Origin: Bartonella bilalgolemi
GTDB lineage: Bacteria > Pseudomonadota > Alphaproteobacteria > Rhizobiales > Rhizobiaceae
Assembly (NCBI RefSeq): GCF_023500045.1
Contig: NZ_JAMCOF010000003.1
Span: forward strand, 93,023 to 157,022
Length of the DNA stretch: 64,000 nt
Direction of reading: 5' to 3'
How positions within the stretch are numbered: position 1 is the stretch's first letter; each line of letters opens with the position of its first letter. Position numbers and translations under genes: made by a program. Under the pieces are notes generated by a model. It saw nothing but the letters and a program-made list of their open reading frames with translations, was not told where the DNA came from and ran no database searches. Below, one piece after another: positions 32,274 to 43,027 of this stretch.

Positions 32274-32308
32274 TTTATAAATTTATTTGCCTACTTTCGA
32301 GGAATGAA

Positions 32309-33145
32309 ATGTTTAAATCAGACATCACCGTTAAAGTTGGAAATGTTATTTTTTCAAATGAAGCACCGCTTTCTTTAATTGCAGGTCCTTGTCAAATGGA
32401 GAGTCGAGATCATGCATTTGAAATGGCGGGACGGATTAAAACAATTACTGATCAGTTTGGTATTGGCTTTGTTTATAAATCTAGTTACGATAAAGCCAAT
32501 AGAACATCTTTAAGTGCGACACGTGGTATTGGTCTTGAGAAAGCAATAGCTATTTTTTCTGATCTTAAAAAGGAATTTGGATGTCCAGTTTTGACTGATG
32601 TGCATACAGAAGAGCAATGTATGGCAGTTGCTTCAGTTGTAGATGTTTTACAAATACCAGCTTTTTTATGTCGTCAAACAGATCTTTTAGTTTCAGCAGC
32701 TAAAACGGGACGTGTTATTAATATTAAAAAGGGACAATTTTTAGCTCCTTGGGATATGGAAAATGTCTTAGAAAAGGTAACTAAAAGTGGTAATCCTAAC
32801 GTTATGCTTTGTGAGCGAGGCACTTCATTTGGTTATAATCGTCTAGTTTCTGATATGCGTTCATTGCCAATTATGCGTTCATTTGGTGTTCCTGTTATTT
32901 TTGATGCTACGCATTCTGTGCAGGAGCCAGGTGGTAGAGGGAGTTCATCTGGTGGACAACGTCAGTTTGTTGAAGTATTAGCACGTGCTGCCGTTTCTAT
33001 TGGAGTAGCCGGTATTTTTTTGGAAACACATCAAGATCCAGATAATGCGCCGTCTGATGGTTTGAATATGATCAAAATTGATAATTTATACAGGTTACTT
33101 GAAATTTTGATAGATTTTGATTGTTTAGCAAAAAGAACAAATTAA
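32309..33145 (+). CDS. kdsA: 3-deoxy-D-manno-octulosonate 8-phosphate synthase
   Basis: Condenses phosphoenolpyruvate with arabinose-5-phosphate to give KDO-8-phosphate, needed for the lipid A-core region of LPS. 278 residues, standard length. Conserved features: LIAGPCQMES, YKSSYDKANRTS, LCERGTSFGYN and DATHSVQEPGG. ATG at 32309 with GAGGAATG just before. Between pyrG and eno, the usual alphaproteobacterial place. The next gene, eno, supplies its substrate PEP. Confidence 0.97.
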   Translation: MFKSDITVKVGNVIFSNEAPLSLIAGPCQMESRDHAFEMAGRIKTITDQFGIGFVYKSSYDKANRTSLSATRGIGLEKAIAIFSDLKKEFGCPVLTDVHTEEQCMAVASVVDVLQIPAFLCRQTDLLVSAAKTGRVINIKKGQFLAPWDMENVLEKVTKSGNPNVMLCERGTSFGYNRLVSDMRSLPIMRSFGVPVIFDATHSVQEPGGRGSSSGGQRQFVEVLARAAVSIGVAGIFLETHQDPDNAPSDGLNMIKIDNLYRLLEILIDFDCLAKRTN

Positions 33146-33200
33146 ATATCGAGCATAGGAAGTATTTTAGCATTATGCTATTTGTGGATAAAGTTAATAA

Positions 33201-34496
<1,296 letters not shown>

Positions 34497-34608
34497 TGGT
34501 TTTTAGCAGAAAGATAGAAAAACATTGTATTTTAAATATAATTTATACTGATAAATTTAAGTATTTATGCACAGCATTTTAATGTACCAATTTTTTTGAG
34601 AGGTAAGA

Positions 34609-35013
34609 ATGAGGGGTATAGTTATTAGCCAAGAACAGGGCGTTTGTCTTATATCAGGTGATGATGGTAAGCGTTATCAATTTGCAATTTGGGATTGGTT
34701 AGGAAAAAGTCCACCACAAATTGGCGATTATCTTGATTTTGTATGTGAAGGTGGAGTTGTTAGGTCTGTATTTCCGATCTTAAAAAGGGAAACAAAGCAA
34801 TTAAAATTGATGCTTGCACTTATTTGTTGGTTTACTGGTATATTTGGTACTCACCGCTTTATAGTTGGTAAAGTTGGAACTGGTATTGTAATGCTTGTTT
34901 TTTCTTTATCAGTTGTAGGGTTAATAGTTACTGCAGTTTGGGCGATTATTGATTTTGTCTTTATTTTAGCAGGAAGCTTTACTGACAAAAATGGAAATAA
35001 AATTACACATTAG
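34609..35013 (+). CDS. TM2 domain-containing membrane protein
   Basis: 134-residue protein. Residues 1-60 are a small soluble region of beta character (VISQEQGVCLISGDDGKRYQF), and residues of about 66-125 are a TM2 domain: two helices around the short GTHRFIVGKVGTGIVML motif. TM2 proteins occur widely but bacterial function is not established. ATG at 34609 with GAGAGGTAAGA upstream. It is inserted between eno and ftsB, which are often neighbours in related genomes. Confidence 0.85.
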   Translation: MRGIVISQEQGVCLISGDDGKRYQFAIWDWLGKSPPQIGDYLDFVCEGGVVRSVFPILKRETKQLKLMLALICWFTGIFGTHRFIVGKVGTGIVMLVFSLSVVGLIVTAVWAIIDFVFILAGSFTDKNGNKITH

Positions 35014-35138
35014 TAGAGCTTTATTATGGTAAGATAGCTTAAAAATAGCAATAGATTACTTGTATATGGTTGTTTTGGTAATGAGGTGTTAATTAAAGTA
35101 ATGCATAGTTGAGACAAATATTAACAAGACTGTGCTGT

Positions 35139-35480
35139 ATGTGGACAAAACAAAAACAGAGATCAATAAAAGCGCGCTTTATATTACCACTGATAACAGT
35201 GGGAGTGGTGAGTTATTTTAGTTATCATATTTATCATGGAAAATATGGACTTTATTCACGTAGCAAAATTAATCAACATATCATTGAGTTAAAAGAAGAA
35301 CTTCATCAAATAAAAACTGAGCGGATATCTATTGAAAAACGTATTTCTCTTTTACGTGATGGGCATATTGAGAAGGATATGCTCGATGAGTATGTGCGGA
35401 AAAATTTAAATTTTTCCAAGCCTAATGAGCTAACAATTTTAATTTCTCCTACTGATCTGAATGCACTAGAAATTAATTAA
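35139..35480 (+). CDS. ftsB: Cell division protein FtsB/DivIC family
   Basis: Small bitopic division protein expected to pair with FtsL and FtsQ. About 113 residues: short cytosolic basic N-terminus, one helix (FILPLITVGVVSYFSY), then a coiled coil (about 45-85, LKEELHQIKTERISIEKRI) and the DEYVRKNLNFSKPNE region typical of FtsB. I start at ATG 35139 (MWTKQKQRS); a TTG at 35109 would add ten residues. Lies directly upstream of pdhA, its usual position in Rhizobiales. Confidence 0.87.
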   Translation: MWTKQKQRSIKARFILPLITVGVVSYFSYHIYHGKYGLYSRSKINQHIIELKEELHQIKTERISIEKRISLLRDGHIEKDMLDEYVRKNLNFSKPNELTILISPTDLNALEIN

Positions 35481-35591
35481 GCTAAAAAAGATATTTTAAC
35501 AGTTACTATAGTATAGTTTGAACTGATTTATAATGCTTGTAACTTTTATTCGTAGAGGTTATTTCTAATAATCATCGAAGGGAGTTTAAGT

Positions 35592-36632
35592 ATGGTAGGA
35601 CAGGCTAAAAAAAATTCTATGTCGACAGTGTATGCTACATCATCAGATACCACTAAAACGGCAAAGATAGCTAATTTCACCAAAGAAGAAGAAATTGATG
35701 CTTATCGTGAAATGCTTTTGATTCGGCGTTTTGAAGAAAAAGCAGGACAACTGTATGGTATGGGCTTGATTGGTGGCTTTTGTCACCTTTATATCGGACA
35801 AGAAGCTGTTATTACCGGTACATTAAAAGCAACAAAAGTAGGTGATCAAATTATCACATCTTATCGTGATCATGGTCATATGTTAGCTGCTGGTATGAGT
35901 CCACGTGGTGTGATGGCAGAATTAACGGGGCGTCAGGGTGGTTTTTCCAAAGGGAAGGGGGGCTCGATGCATATGTTTTCTAAGGAAAAAAATTTTTATG
36001 GGGGACATGGTATTGTTGGTGCGCAGGTTCCAATTGGCTCAGGTTTGGCATTTTCGAATCAGTATCTTGGTAAAGATAATGTGACATTAGTTTATTTTGG
36101 TGATGGAGCTGCAAATCAAGGACAAGTTTATGAGAGTTTTAACATGGCTTCGCTTTGGAAGCTTCCTGTTGTTTATATTATTGAGAATAATCAGTATGCT
36201 ATGGGAACATCTGTTTCACGTGCATCTGCAGAGACTGATTTTTCTCGTCGGGGTCTTTCTTTTGAGATTCCAGGCATTGCCGTTGATGGTATGGATGTTC
36301 GTGCAGTGAAAGGGGCTGCTGATGAAGCAATTATTTGGGCACGTTCAGGTAAAGGACCAATTATTCTTGATATGCAGACTTATCGCTATCGTGGCCATTC
36401 TATGTCTGATCCAGCGAAATATCGATCAAAAGAAGAGGTAGAGAAAATAAAATCTGAGCACGATCCGATTAATCAAGTAAAAAGTCGTTTGATTAAACAA
36501 GGTTGGGCAAGTGAGGATGATTTAAAATTTATTGATAAAGAAGTACGTGCAATTGTGGCTGATGCAGCCGATTTTGCACAAAATGACCCAGAGCCAGATT
36601 CTTCTGAACTCTATACTGATATTCTAGTTTAA
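35592..36632 (+). CDS. pdhA: Pyruvate dehydrogenase E1 component, alpha subunit
   Basis: With PdhB forms the thiamine-diphosphate-dependent E1 that decarboxylates pyruvate. 346 residues. TPP-binding motif [17 protein letters not shown] ending in ENN; phosphorylation-loop-like [14 protein letters not shown] at 35592 with AAGGGAG upstream. First of pdhA-pdhB-pdhC-lpd, spacing 16 bases to pdhB, so one operon. Confidence 0.97.
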   Translation: MVGQAKKNSMSTVYATSSDTTKTAKIANFTKEEEIDAYREMLLIRRFEEKAGQLYGMGLIGGFCHLYIGQEAVITGTLKATKVGDQIITSYRDHGHMLAAGMSPRGVMAELTGRQGGFSKGKGGSMHMFSKEKNFYGGHGIVGAQVPIGSGLAFSNQYLGKDNVTLVYFGDGAANQGQVYESFNMASLWKLPVVYIIENNQYAMGTSVSRASAETDFSRRGLSFEIPGIAVDGMDVRAVKGAADEAIIWARSGKGPIILDMQTYRYRGHSMSDPAKYRSKEEVEKIKSEHDPINQVKSRLIKQGWASEDDLKFIDKEVRAIVADAADFAQNDPEPDSSELYTDILV

Positions 36633-36648
36633 AACAGGGGAAGTAAGT

Positions 36649-38004
36649 ATGCCCATTGATATTTTAATGCCGGCACTTTCGCCAACAATGGAAGAAGGTA
36701 AGCTATCTAAATGGCTTAAGAAAGAAGGTGATAAAGTTAGTTCTGGTGATGTGATTGCTGAAATTGAAACAGATAAAGCAACAATGGAAGTGGAAGCTAT
36801 TGATGAGGGTATTGTTGGTAGAATTTTTGTAGCTGAAGGTACTGAAAATGTTAAGGTTAATACTGTTATTGCAGTATTATTGGAAGAAGGTGAAAGTGCT
36901 GAAAATATTTCACAAAATTTAAAAAAATCACAAGGAGGAGAGGCTGCTACTATGCTATCAGTCCCGGTACAACCTATTTTTGAAATTGCTTCTGATCCTG
37001 ATATTCCTGTAAACACAGAAATGATTATGATGACAGTACGTGAAGCGCTTAATCAAGCTATGGCTGAAGAAATGCGGCGCGATGAGACAGTTTTCTTAAT
37101 GGGGGAAGAAGTAGCACAATATCAGGGTGCTTATAAAGTCAGTCAAGGTTTATTAGAAGAATTTGGTGCACGCAGAGTTGTTGATACACCTATTACAGAG
37201 CATGGTTTTGCAGGGTTGGGTGTTGGTGCTGCATTTGGAGGTTTACGTCCTATTGTTGAGTTTATGACATTTAATTTTGCTATGCAGGCGATAGATCAAA
37301 TTATCAATTCAGCGGCAAAAACTCGTTATATGTCTGGTGGACAAATGTCTACTCCTATAGTTTTCCGTGGTCCCAATGGTGCTGCTGCGCGTGTTGGTGC
37401 TCAACATTCGCAGTGTTATGCTGCATGGTATAGTCATGTGCCAGGCCTTAAGGTTATTATGCCTTATAATGCAGCAGATGCTAAGGGTTTGCTTAAGGCC
37501 GCTATTCGTGATGATAATCCTGTTATTTTCTTAGAAAACGAAATTCTTTATGGTCATCAGTTTGAAGTTCCAAAGATGGATGATTTCATTTTACCTATTG
37601 GCAAAGCACGGATCCATAAATCTGGTAAGGATGTAACAATTGTTTCTTTTGGAATTGGAATGCATTATGCGGTTCAAGCATTGCCGGAAATTGAAAAGCT
37701 TGGTATTGATGCTGAATTAATTGATTTACGAACTATTCGTCCAATGGATTTACCAACAATTATTGCTTCAGTTAAAAATACAGGTCGTTTGGTAACAATT
37801 GAAGAAGGCTATCCTCAGTCATCTGTTGGCACTGAAATAGCAACACGTGTTATGCAACAAGCTTTTGATTATCTTGATGCACCAATTGCTACAATTGCTG
37901 GAAAAGATGTGCCTATGCCTTATGCAGCAAATCTTGAAAAATTGGCTTTGCCAAATATTGCTGAAATTGTCGAAGCCGTTAAGGCTGTAACTTATAAAGC
38001 ATAA
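36649..38004 (+). CDS. pdhB: Pyruvate dehydrogenase E1 component, beta subunit, with N-terminal lipoyl domain
   Basis: Beta subunit of E1. 451 residues, longer than the 330-residue core, because residues 1-76 are a lipoyl domain ([11 protein letters not shown]; lipoylated lysine in DKA), a known alphaproteobacterial feature. A short linker follows, then the transketolase-like domain ([28 protein letters not shown]) and C-terminal domain ([14 protein letters not shown]). The lipoyl segment shares a 38-base identical run with pdhC. ATG at 36649. Confidence 0.97.
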   Translation: MPIDILMPALSPTMEEGKLSKWLKKEGDKVSSGDVIAEIETDKATMEVEAIDEGIVGRIFVAEGTENVKVNTVIAVLLEEGESAENISQNLKKSQGGEAATMLSVPVQPIFEIASDPDIPVNTEMIMMTVREALNQAMAEEMRRDETVFLMGEEVAQYQGAYKVSQGLLEEFGARRVVDTPITEHGFAGLGVGAAFGGLRPIVEFMTFNFAMQAIDQIINSAAKTRYMSGGQMSTPIVFRGPNGAAARVGAQHSQCYAAWYSHVPGLKVIMPYNAADAKGLLKAAIRDDNPVIFLENEILYGHQFEVPKMDDFILPIGKARIHKSGKDVTIVSFGIGMHYAVQALPEIEKLGIDAELIDLRTIRPMDLPTIIASVKNTGRLVTIEEGYPQSSVGTEIATRVMQQAFDYLDAPIATIAGKDVPMPYAANLEKLALPNIAEIVEAVKAVTYKA

Positions 38005-38018
38005 TTGAGGAGAATACT

Positions 38019-39338
38019 ATGCCTATTAAGATTACGATGCCTGCGCTTTCTCCTACAATGGAAGAAGGAAATTTATCAAAGTGGAATATCAAAGAAGGTG
38101 ATAAGGTTGCATGTGGTGATATTATTGCTGAAATTGAAACAGATAAAGCAACAATGGAAGTAGAAGCTATTGATGAAGGAACGGTTGCTAAAATTGTTGT
38201 ACCTGCTGGAACACAGAGAGTTAAAGTCAATAGTCTGATTGTTATTTTAGCAGAAGAGGGTGAGGATCTATTTGAAGCTGCAAAAATTGCAGAAGAAACT
38301 TCTTCTGTTGTGGTGAAAGAACCAGTTATTAAACAATCGGTGGAATCGGTAAGTGTACAAGCTGCTCATTCATCAACAAATCAGCAATTAGTACGACAAA
38401 ATGGGGATAATAGACGTTTTTTTGCATCTCCTTTAGCAAGACGATTAGCAGCTCAGGTGGGGATTGATTTATTACTTATTTCTGGTACTGGCCCTCATGG
38501 GCGTATCATTAAACGCGATGTGGAGAAAGCTCTGAATAATGGTATTATAAGTTCTCATTCACTGCATATCGATCAGTCAATATCTTCAGGCACTGCTGAT
38601 AGACAGATTTTACAATTGTTTAAAGAGAGTGAATATACATTCGCACCCCATGATAATATGCGTAAAACAATTGCTAAGCGTTTAGTTGCATCAAAGCAGA
38701 TGGTACCACATTTTTATGTAACCATAGATTGTGAATTAGATGCGTTATTGGAATTACGTACGCAATTAAATGCTGTTGTTCCAATGGTTGAGATGCAAGC
38801 AGGTGAACCTGCTTATAAGCTATCCGTCAATGATATGATTATTAAAGCTGTAGCGCTTTCTTTGAAAGCTGTACCTGATGCTAATGTATCATGGCTTGAG
38901 GATGGAATGCTGTATCACAAACACTGTGATGTTGGCGTTGCTGTTTCTATTCCGAATGGGTTAATGGTACCGATTATTCGCTGTGCAGAAGAGAAATCTT
39001 TGTCAATCATTTCTAATGAAATGAAAGATCTTGCAACGCGTGCTCGTGAACGTAAATTGAAAATGGAAGAATACCAAGGAGGGACAACAGCTGTATCAAA
39101 TATGGGGATGTACGGTATAAAAAATTTTTCTGCTATTATTAATCCGCCGCATGCAACGATTTTTGCAATTGGTGCAGGCGAGAAGCGTGCTATTGTTAAG
39201 GATGGTGCATTAGCAATAGCAACAGTTATGTCGGTTACTCTTTCAGTTGATCATCGCGCTATTGATGGAGCACTAGCGGCAGAAGTTGCTCAGACTTTTA
39301 AGAAGATAATTGAAAATCCATTAACGATGTTAATTTAA
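38019..39338 (+). CDS. pdhC: Dihydrolipoamide acetyltransferase (PDH E2)
   Basis: Core of the complex; moves acetyl groups from E1 to coenzyme A. 439 residues: one lipoyl domain (1-76, [11 protein letters not shown]), a flexible linker, the E3/E1-binding domain (about 130-170, ASPLARRLAAQVGIDL), a second linker and the catalytic domain (about 205-439) with the active-site SVDHRAIDGA. ATG at 38019, 14 bases after pdhB, preceded by TTGAGGAG. A single lipoyl domain is normal for this lineage. Confidence 0.97.
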   Translation: MPIKITMPALSPTMEEGNLSKWNIKEGDKVACGDIIAEIETDKATMEVEAIDEGTVAKIVVPAGTQRVKVNSLIVILAEEGEDLFEAAKIAEETSSVVVKEPVIKQSVESVSVQAAHSSTNQQLVRQNGDNRRFFASPLARRLAAQVGIDLLLISGTGPHGRIIKRDVEKALNNGIISSHSLHIDQSISSGTADRQILQLFKESEYTFAPHDNMRKTIAKRLVASKQMVPHFYVTIDCELDALLELRTQLNAVVPMVEMQAGEPAYKLSVNDMIIKAVALSLKAVPDANVSWLEDGMLYHKHCDVGVAVSIPNGLMVPIIRCAEEKSLSIISNEMKDLATRARERKLKMEEYQGGTTAVSNMGMYGIKNFSAIINPPHATIFAIGAGEKRAIVKDGALAIATVMSVTLSVDHRAIDGALAAEVAQTFKKIIENPLTMLI

Positions 39339-39554
39339 ATTATTTTTAAATATTGTACTTAAGAGTGTGGGAGAATGTGATGAAATAGATGGATCTCAAT
39401 AATTTGATATGATGGTTTATAATCTCTTTTGATTTAATAAAGTTTTTTTATAGTATTTGAAACGGTATACATGAAAGAAGCTTATCTATTAATTTTCGAT
39501 TTAAAGTTTGGATAATACATATCCATTTTTGCATATATCTATGGAGGGATTATT

Positions 39555-41015
39555 GTGGCAGGTCTTTATGATGTGATTGTGATTGGTTCAGGACCAGGTG
39601 GATATGTAACCGCGATTCGTGCGGCACAATGTGGTTTTAAGACTGCAATTGTTGAACGTGAGCATTTAGGCGGGATCTGCTTAAATTGGGGGTGTATCCC
39701 AACAAAAGCACTCTTACGTTCAGCAGAAATGAAACATTTTGCTGAAAATGCAAAGGATTATGGATTAAAGCTTAATGGTTCTATAGAAGTTGATATTAAA
39801 GATGTTGTAATACGTTCTCGCGGGGTTTCAGCACGTTTAAATGCTGGTGTTGGTTTTTTATTGAAAAAAAACAAAATTGATATTATTTGGGGTGAAGCGA
39901 AACTAACAAAGGCAGTTAATGGTAGTCAGCCTGCAGAAATTATGGTTTCTGCATCATCAAAAAAAGTTATGCAGCCACAAAATCCAGTTCCTAAAGGGGT
40001 ATTAGGGGAAGGAGCTTATCAAGCAAGGAATGTAGTTATTGCTACTGGTGCACGTCCTCGTGTTCTTCCTGATATTAAACCAGATGGAAAACTCATTTGG
40101 ACTTATTTTGAAGCTATGATTCCTCCTGCTATGCCAAAGTCTCTCTTAGTGATGGGATCTGGAGCGATAGGTATTGAATTTGCTTCCTTTTATCATGATA
40201 TGGGTGCCGAGGTAACTGTTGTTGAAATGATGCCTCAAATTATGCCGGTTGAAGATATTGAAATTTCAACATTTGCTCGTAAACAGCTAGAGAAAAAGGG
40301 TATACGTATTCTTACTGAAGCAAAAGTGGTCAAAGTTGAAAAAACTGCTGATTTTGTTACAACGCATATTGATGTTAAGGGTAAGATAGAAACAGTAATA
40401 GTTGATCGATTGATTTCAGCCATTGGGATTCAAGGTAATATTGAAAACCTTGGATTAGAAGCATTAGGTATCAAAACTGATCGTGGATGTATTGTTACTG
40501 ATGAATGGAGTTGGACAGGAGTGAAAGGAATTTACGCTATTGGTGACGTTGCTGGTCCTCCTATGTTGGCCCACAAGGCAGAGGAAGAAGGTGTAATATG
40601 TATTGAACATATTGCTGGTTTGAAGAGTGCTCATTCTCTTGATAAAACAAAAATTCCAGGATGTACATATTGTACACCACAAGTTGCTTCTGTAGGACTT
40701 TCAGAAATGGCGGCAAAAGAATCAGGTTATGATATACGTATTGGTCGCTACTTTTTTTCAGCGAATGGTAAGGCAATTGCTTTAGGAGAAGAGCAAGGAT
40801 TAGTTAAAACTATTTTTGATAGAAAAACAGGACAGCTTCTTGGTGCGCATATGGTAGGGGCAGAAGTGACAGAGCTCATTCAAGGTTTTGTTATTGCTAT
40901 GAATCTTGAGACAACAGAAGAAGAATTAATGCGCACTATTTTTCCACACCCGACATTATCAGAAATGATGAAAGAGAGTGTATTAGATGCTTATGATCAG
41001 GCTTTAAATGCTTAA
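39555..41015 (+). CDS. lpdA: Dihydrolipoyl dehydrogenase (E3)
   Basis: Flavoprotein that reoxidises the lipoyl group with NAD+. 486 residues: FAD site VIGSGPGGYVTAIRAA, redox-active disulfide GGICLNWGCIP, NAD site GSGAIGIEFASFY, and the C-terminal dimer and catalytic histidine region IFPHPTLSEMM. Start is GTG at 39555, placed 7 bases after GGAGGG (39543-39548). A 216-base gap from pdhC with no reading frame may carry its own promoter. Confidence 0.97.
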   Translation: MAGLYDVIVIGSGPGGYVTAIRAAQCGFKTAIVEREHLGGICLNWGCIPTKALLRSAEMKHFAENAKDYGLKLNGSIEVDIKDVVIRSRGVSARLNAGVGFLLKKNKIDIIWGEAKLTKAVNGSQPAEIMVSASSKKVMQPQNPVPKGVLGEGAYQARNVVIATGARPRVLPDIKPDGKLIWTYFEAMIPPAMPKSLLVMGSGAIGIEFASFYHDMGAEVTVVEMMPQIMPVEDIEISTFARKQLEKKGIRILTEAKVVKVEKTADFVTTHIDVKGKIETVIVDRLISAIGIQGNIENLGLEALGIKTDRGCIVTDEWSWTGVKGIYAIGDVAGPPMLAHKAEEEGVICIEHIAGLKSAHSLDKTKIPGCTYCTPQVASVGLSEMAAKESGYDIRIGRYFFSANGKAIALGEEQGLVKTIFDRKTGQLLGAHMVGAEVTELIQGFVIAMNLETTEEELMRTIFPHPTLSEMMKESVLDAYDQALNA

Positions 41016-41089
41016 TGATTAGGTCATATACAAATCTGGATTATGTTATTTTTCATCAACGTTTTATATCTAAAAGACAGAGGTCTTGA

Positions 41090-42046
41090 ATGGTTACGGT
41101 GCTTGATAAGGTTACGAGTAGACGTATGCGGCATCCTGAAAAGGCGCATCTTCCGGATACAAGTATTCAGAAAAAACCGAATTGGATTCGTGTAAAAGCA
41201 CCAGTGTCGCCGATATATAAGGAAACGCATAATGTGGTGCGTACTAATAAATTGGTTACCGTGTGTGAGGAGGCAGGTTGTCCAAATATTGGCGAATGTT
41301 GGAGTAAACGGCATGCCAGTTTTATGATTTTAGGTGAAATATGTACACGAGCTTGTGCTTTTTGTAATGTTGCAACAGGTATTCCATTTGCAGTTGATAA
41401 TAATGAGCCAGAACGCGTAGCAGATGCTGTTGTGCAGATGGAATTGAAGCATGTTGTTATTACATCTGTTGATCGTGATGACCTTTCTGATGGTGGTGCA
41501 CGGCATTTTGCCAAAGTTATTTACGCTATTCGCCAGAAAGCTCCAACGACAACAATTGAAGTATTAACGCCTGATTTTCGCAATAAGGATGGTGCATTAG
41601 AAATTGTTGTTGCTGCTAAGCCTGATGTTTTTAATCATAATTTGGAAACAGTGCCATCAAAATATTTGAAGGTACGTCCAGGAGCACGCTATTTTCATTC
41701 GATTCGGTTATTACAACGCGTTAAAGAACTTGATCCAACAATCTTTACAAAATCAGGAATTATGGTTGGGCTTGGGGAAGAACGGAATGAAATTCTTCAA
41801 CTGATGGACGATTTGCGTTCTGCAGATGTTGATTTTATGACGATTGGGCAATATTTGCAGCCTACGCGAAAACATCATCCTATCGTTCGTTTTTTAACCC
41901 CTGAAGAGTTTGAGTCTTTTGCAAAAATTGGTAAAGTAAAGGGTTTTTTACATATGGCTTCTCATCCTTTAACACGTTCATCTCATCATGCGGGAGATGA
42001 TTTTGAAGCTTTGCAAAAAGCACGTGCTGAAAAATTTTCCCAATAG
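41090..42046 (+). CDS. lipA: Lipoyl synthase
   Basis: Radical-SAM enzyme that inserts two sulfurs into octanoyl-protein to make the lipoyl cofactor used by PDH and other complexes. 318 residues. Auxiliary 4Fe-4S ligands in [12 protein letters not shown], radical-SAM cluster CTRACAFC, and the conserved C-terminal [11 protein letters not shown] at 41090. It lies downstream of lpdA and so next to its main client genes. Iron-sulfur demand ties it to iron supply. Confidence 0.97.
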   Translation: MVTVLDKVTSRRMRHPEKAHLPDTSIQKKPNWIRVKAPVSPIYKETHNVVRTNKLVTVCEEAGCPNIGECWSKRHASFMILGEICTRACAFCNVATGIPFAVDNNEPERVADAVVQMELKHVVITSVDRDDLSDGGARHFAKVIYAIRQKAPTTTIEVLTPDFRNKDGALEIVVAAKPDVFNHNLETVPSKYLKVRPGARYFHSIRLLQRVKELDPTIFTKSGIMVGLGEERNEILQLMDDLRSADVDFMTIGQYLQPTRKHHPIVRFLTPEEFESFAKIGKVKGFLHMASHPLTRSSHHAGDDFEALQKARAEKFSQ

Positions 42047-42054
42047 AGATAATT

Positions 42055-42516
42055 ATGCCGACTTTTACAACACATCGGAAAATTGCTCATACTGCTCATG
42101 AAATGTTTGAACTTGTTGCTGATATTGAATGTTATCCTGAATTTTTACCCATGTGTGAGGCTTTAATTATACGTTCTCGAAAGGAACGTGAAGAAAAGAT
42201 TTTGCTTTTTGCTGATATGACAGTAGGTTATAAGGTGTTTAGAGAAACTTTTACAACTCAAGTGCTTTTGCATCCGAAAGAAAATCTTATTGAAGTGAAA
42301 TATATTGATGGTCCATTCAAATATCTTGAAAATCGTTGGGTCTTTCATGATGTCGAAAATAAAGATGCATGTGATATAGAATTTTTTATTGATTATGAGT
42401 TTAAGAGTAAAATGCTTGGGTTGGCTGTGGGATCAATGTTTAGTATTGTTTTTCATAAATTTACTGATGCTTTTGAAAAACGTGCACATCAAATTTATGG
42501 TTTCCCAACAGTATGA
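42055..42516 (+). CDS. Coenzyme Q-binding protein COQ10/RatA family
   Basis: 153-residue START-like domain protein. MPTFTTHRKIAHTAHEMFELVADIECYPEFLP (only its core, VADIECYPEFLP, is the key motif) and the C-terminal KFTDAFEKRAHQIYG are typical of the COQ10 family, which chaperones ubiquinone for respiration. E. coli RatA belongs to the same fold; toxin activity is not implied. Starts 8 bases after lipA, so it is co-transcribed. Confidence 0.9.
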   Translation: MPTFTTHRKIAHTAHEMFELVADIECYPEFLPMCEALIIRSRKEREEKILLFADMTVGYKVFRETFTTQVLLHPKENLIEVKYIDGPFKYLENRWVFHDVENKDACDIEFFIDYEFKSKMLGLAVGSMFSIVFHKFTDAFEKRAHQIYGFPTV

Positions 42517-42538
42517 TTTTATCAATTATAAAGGGATA

Positions 42539-43027
42539 TTATTGGAAATATTTAAGAATGAGGTTTAAAGCATTTTCAACAGTTATATGGCGAATAACAT
42601 TCCGATCAGAATTCCCAAAACGCATTTCTTGATGCATAGTTGCGTGATTTTTATAAGCTGTTGCACAATGGACAAGTCCCACTGGTTTATCTAAACATGC
42701 TCTTCCAGGTCCAGCAATGCCTGTTACAGCAACTGAAATTGAAGCTCGTGAATATTTCAGTCCACCTTCAGCCATTGCAATAGCAACTTCTTTTGAGACT
42801 GATTTATATGTTTTGATAAGTTCAGGGGATACACCAACGAGATTAGTTTTAGATTCGTTTGAATAGACAATAAATCCACAATCGAATACATCTGATGATC
42901 CTGCAATGTTGGTAAGACTTGCAGCAATAAGTCCTCCTGTACAAGATTCTACAGTGGTTAGAAGCAAATTTCTTTCACGACAAACTTTAAGGACAGCATT
43001 CGCTAGTGTTTCACAAAAGTATGTCAC
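42539..43027 (-). CDS. pncC: Nicotinamide-nucleotide amidase (CinA C-terminal domain family)
   Basis: Hydrolyses NMN to nicotinate mononucleotide for NAD salvage. 162 residues, only the CinA C-terminal domain. Conserved ESCTGGLIAASLT, DCGFIVYSNESK and AVTGIAGPG. Start is GTG at 43027, overlapping the stop of ispDF in a GTGA arrangement, so translation is probably coupled. It follows ispDF as in related genomes. A role in competence, suggested by the old name, is not supported. Confidence 0.93.
   Translation of the reverse strand: MTYFCETLANAVLKVCRERNLLLTTVESCTGGLIAASLTNIAGSSDVFDCGFIVYSNESKTNLVGVSPELIKTYKSVSKEVAIAMAEGGLKYSRASISVAVTGIAGPGRACLDKPVGLVHCATAYKNHATMHQEMRFGNSDRNVIRHITVENALNLILKYFQ

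Noticed and set aside
42055..42516. RatA toxin of a toxin-antitoxin pair
   Set aside because: Position after lipA and the COQ10 motifs fit ubiquinone binding; no antitoxin partner is present.
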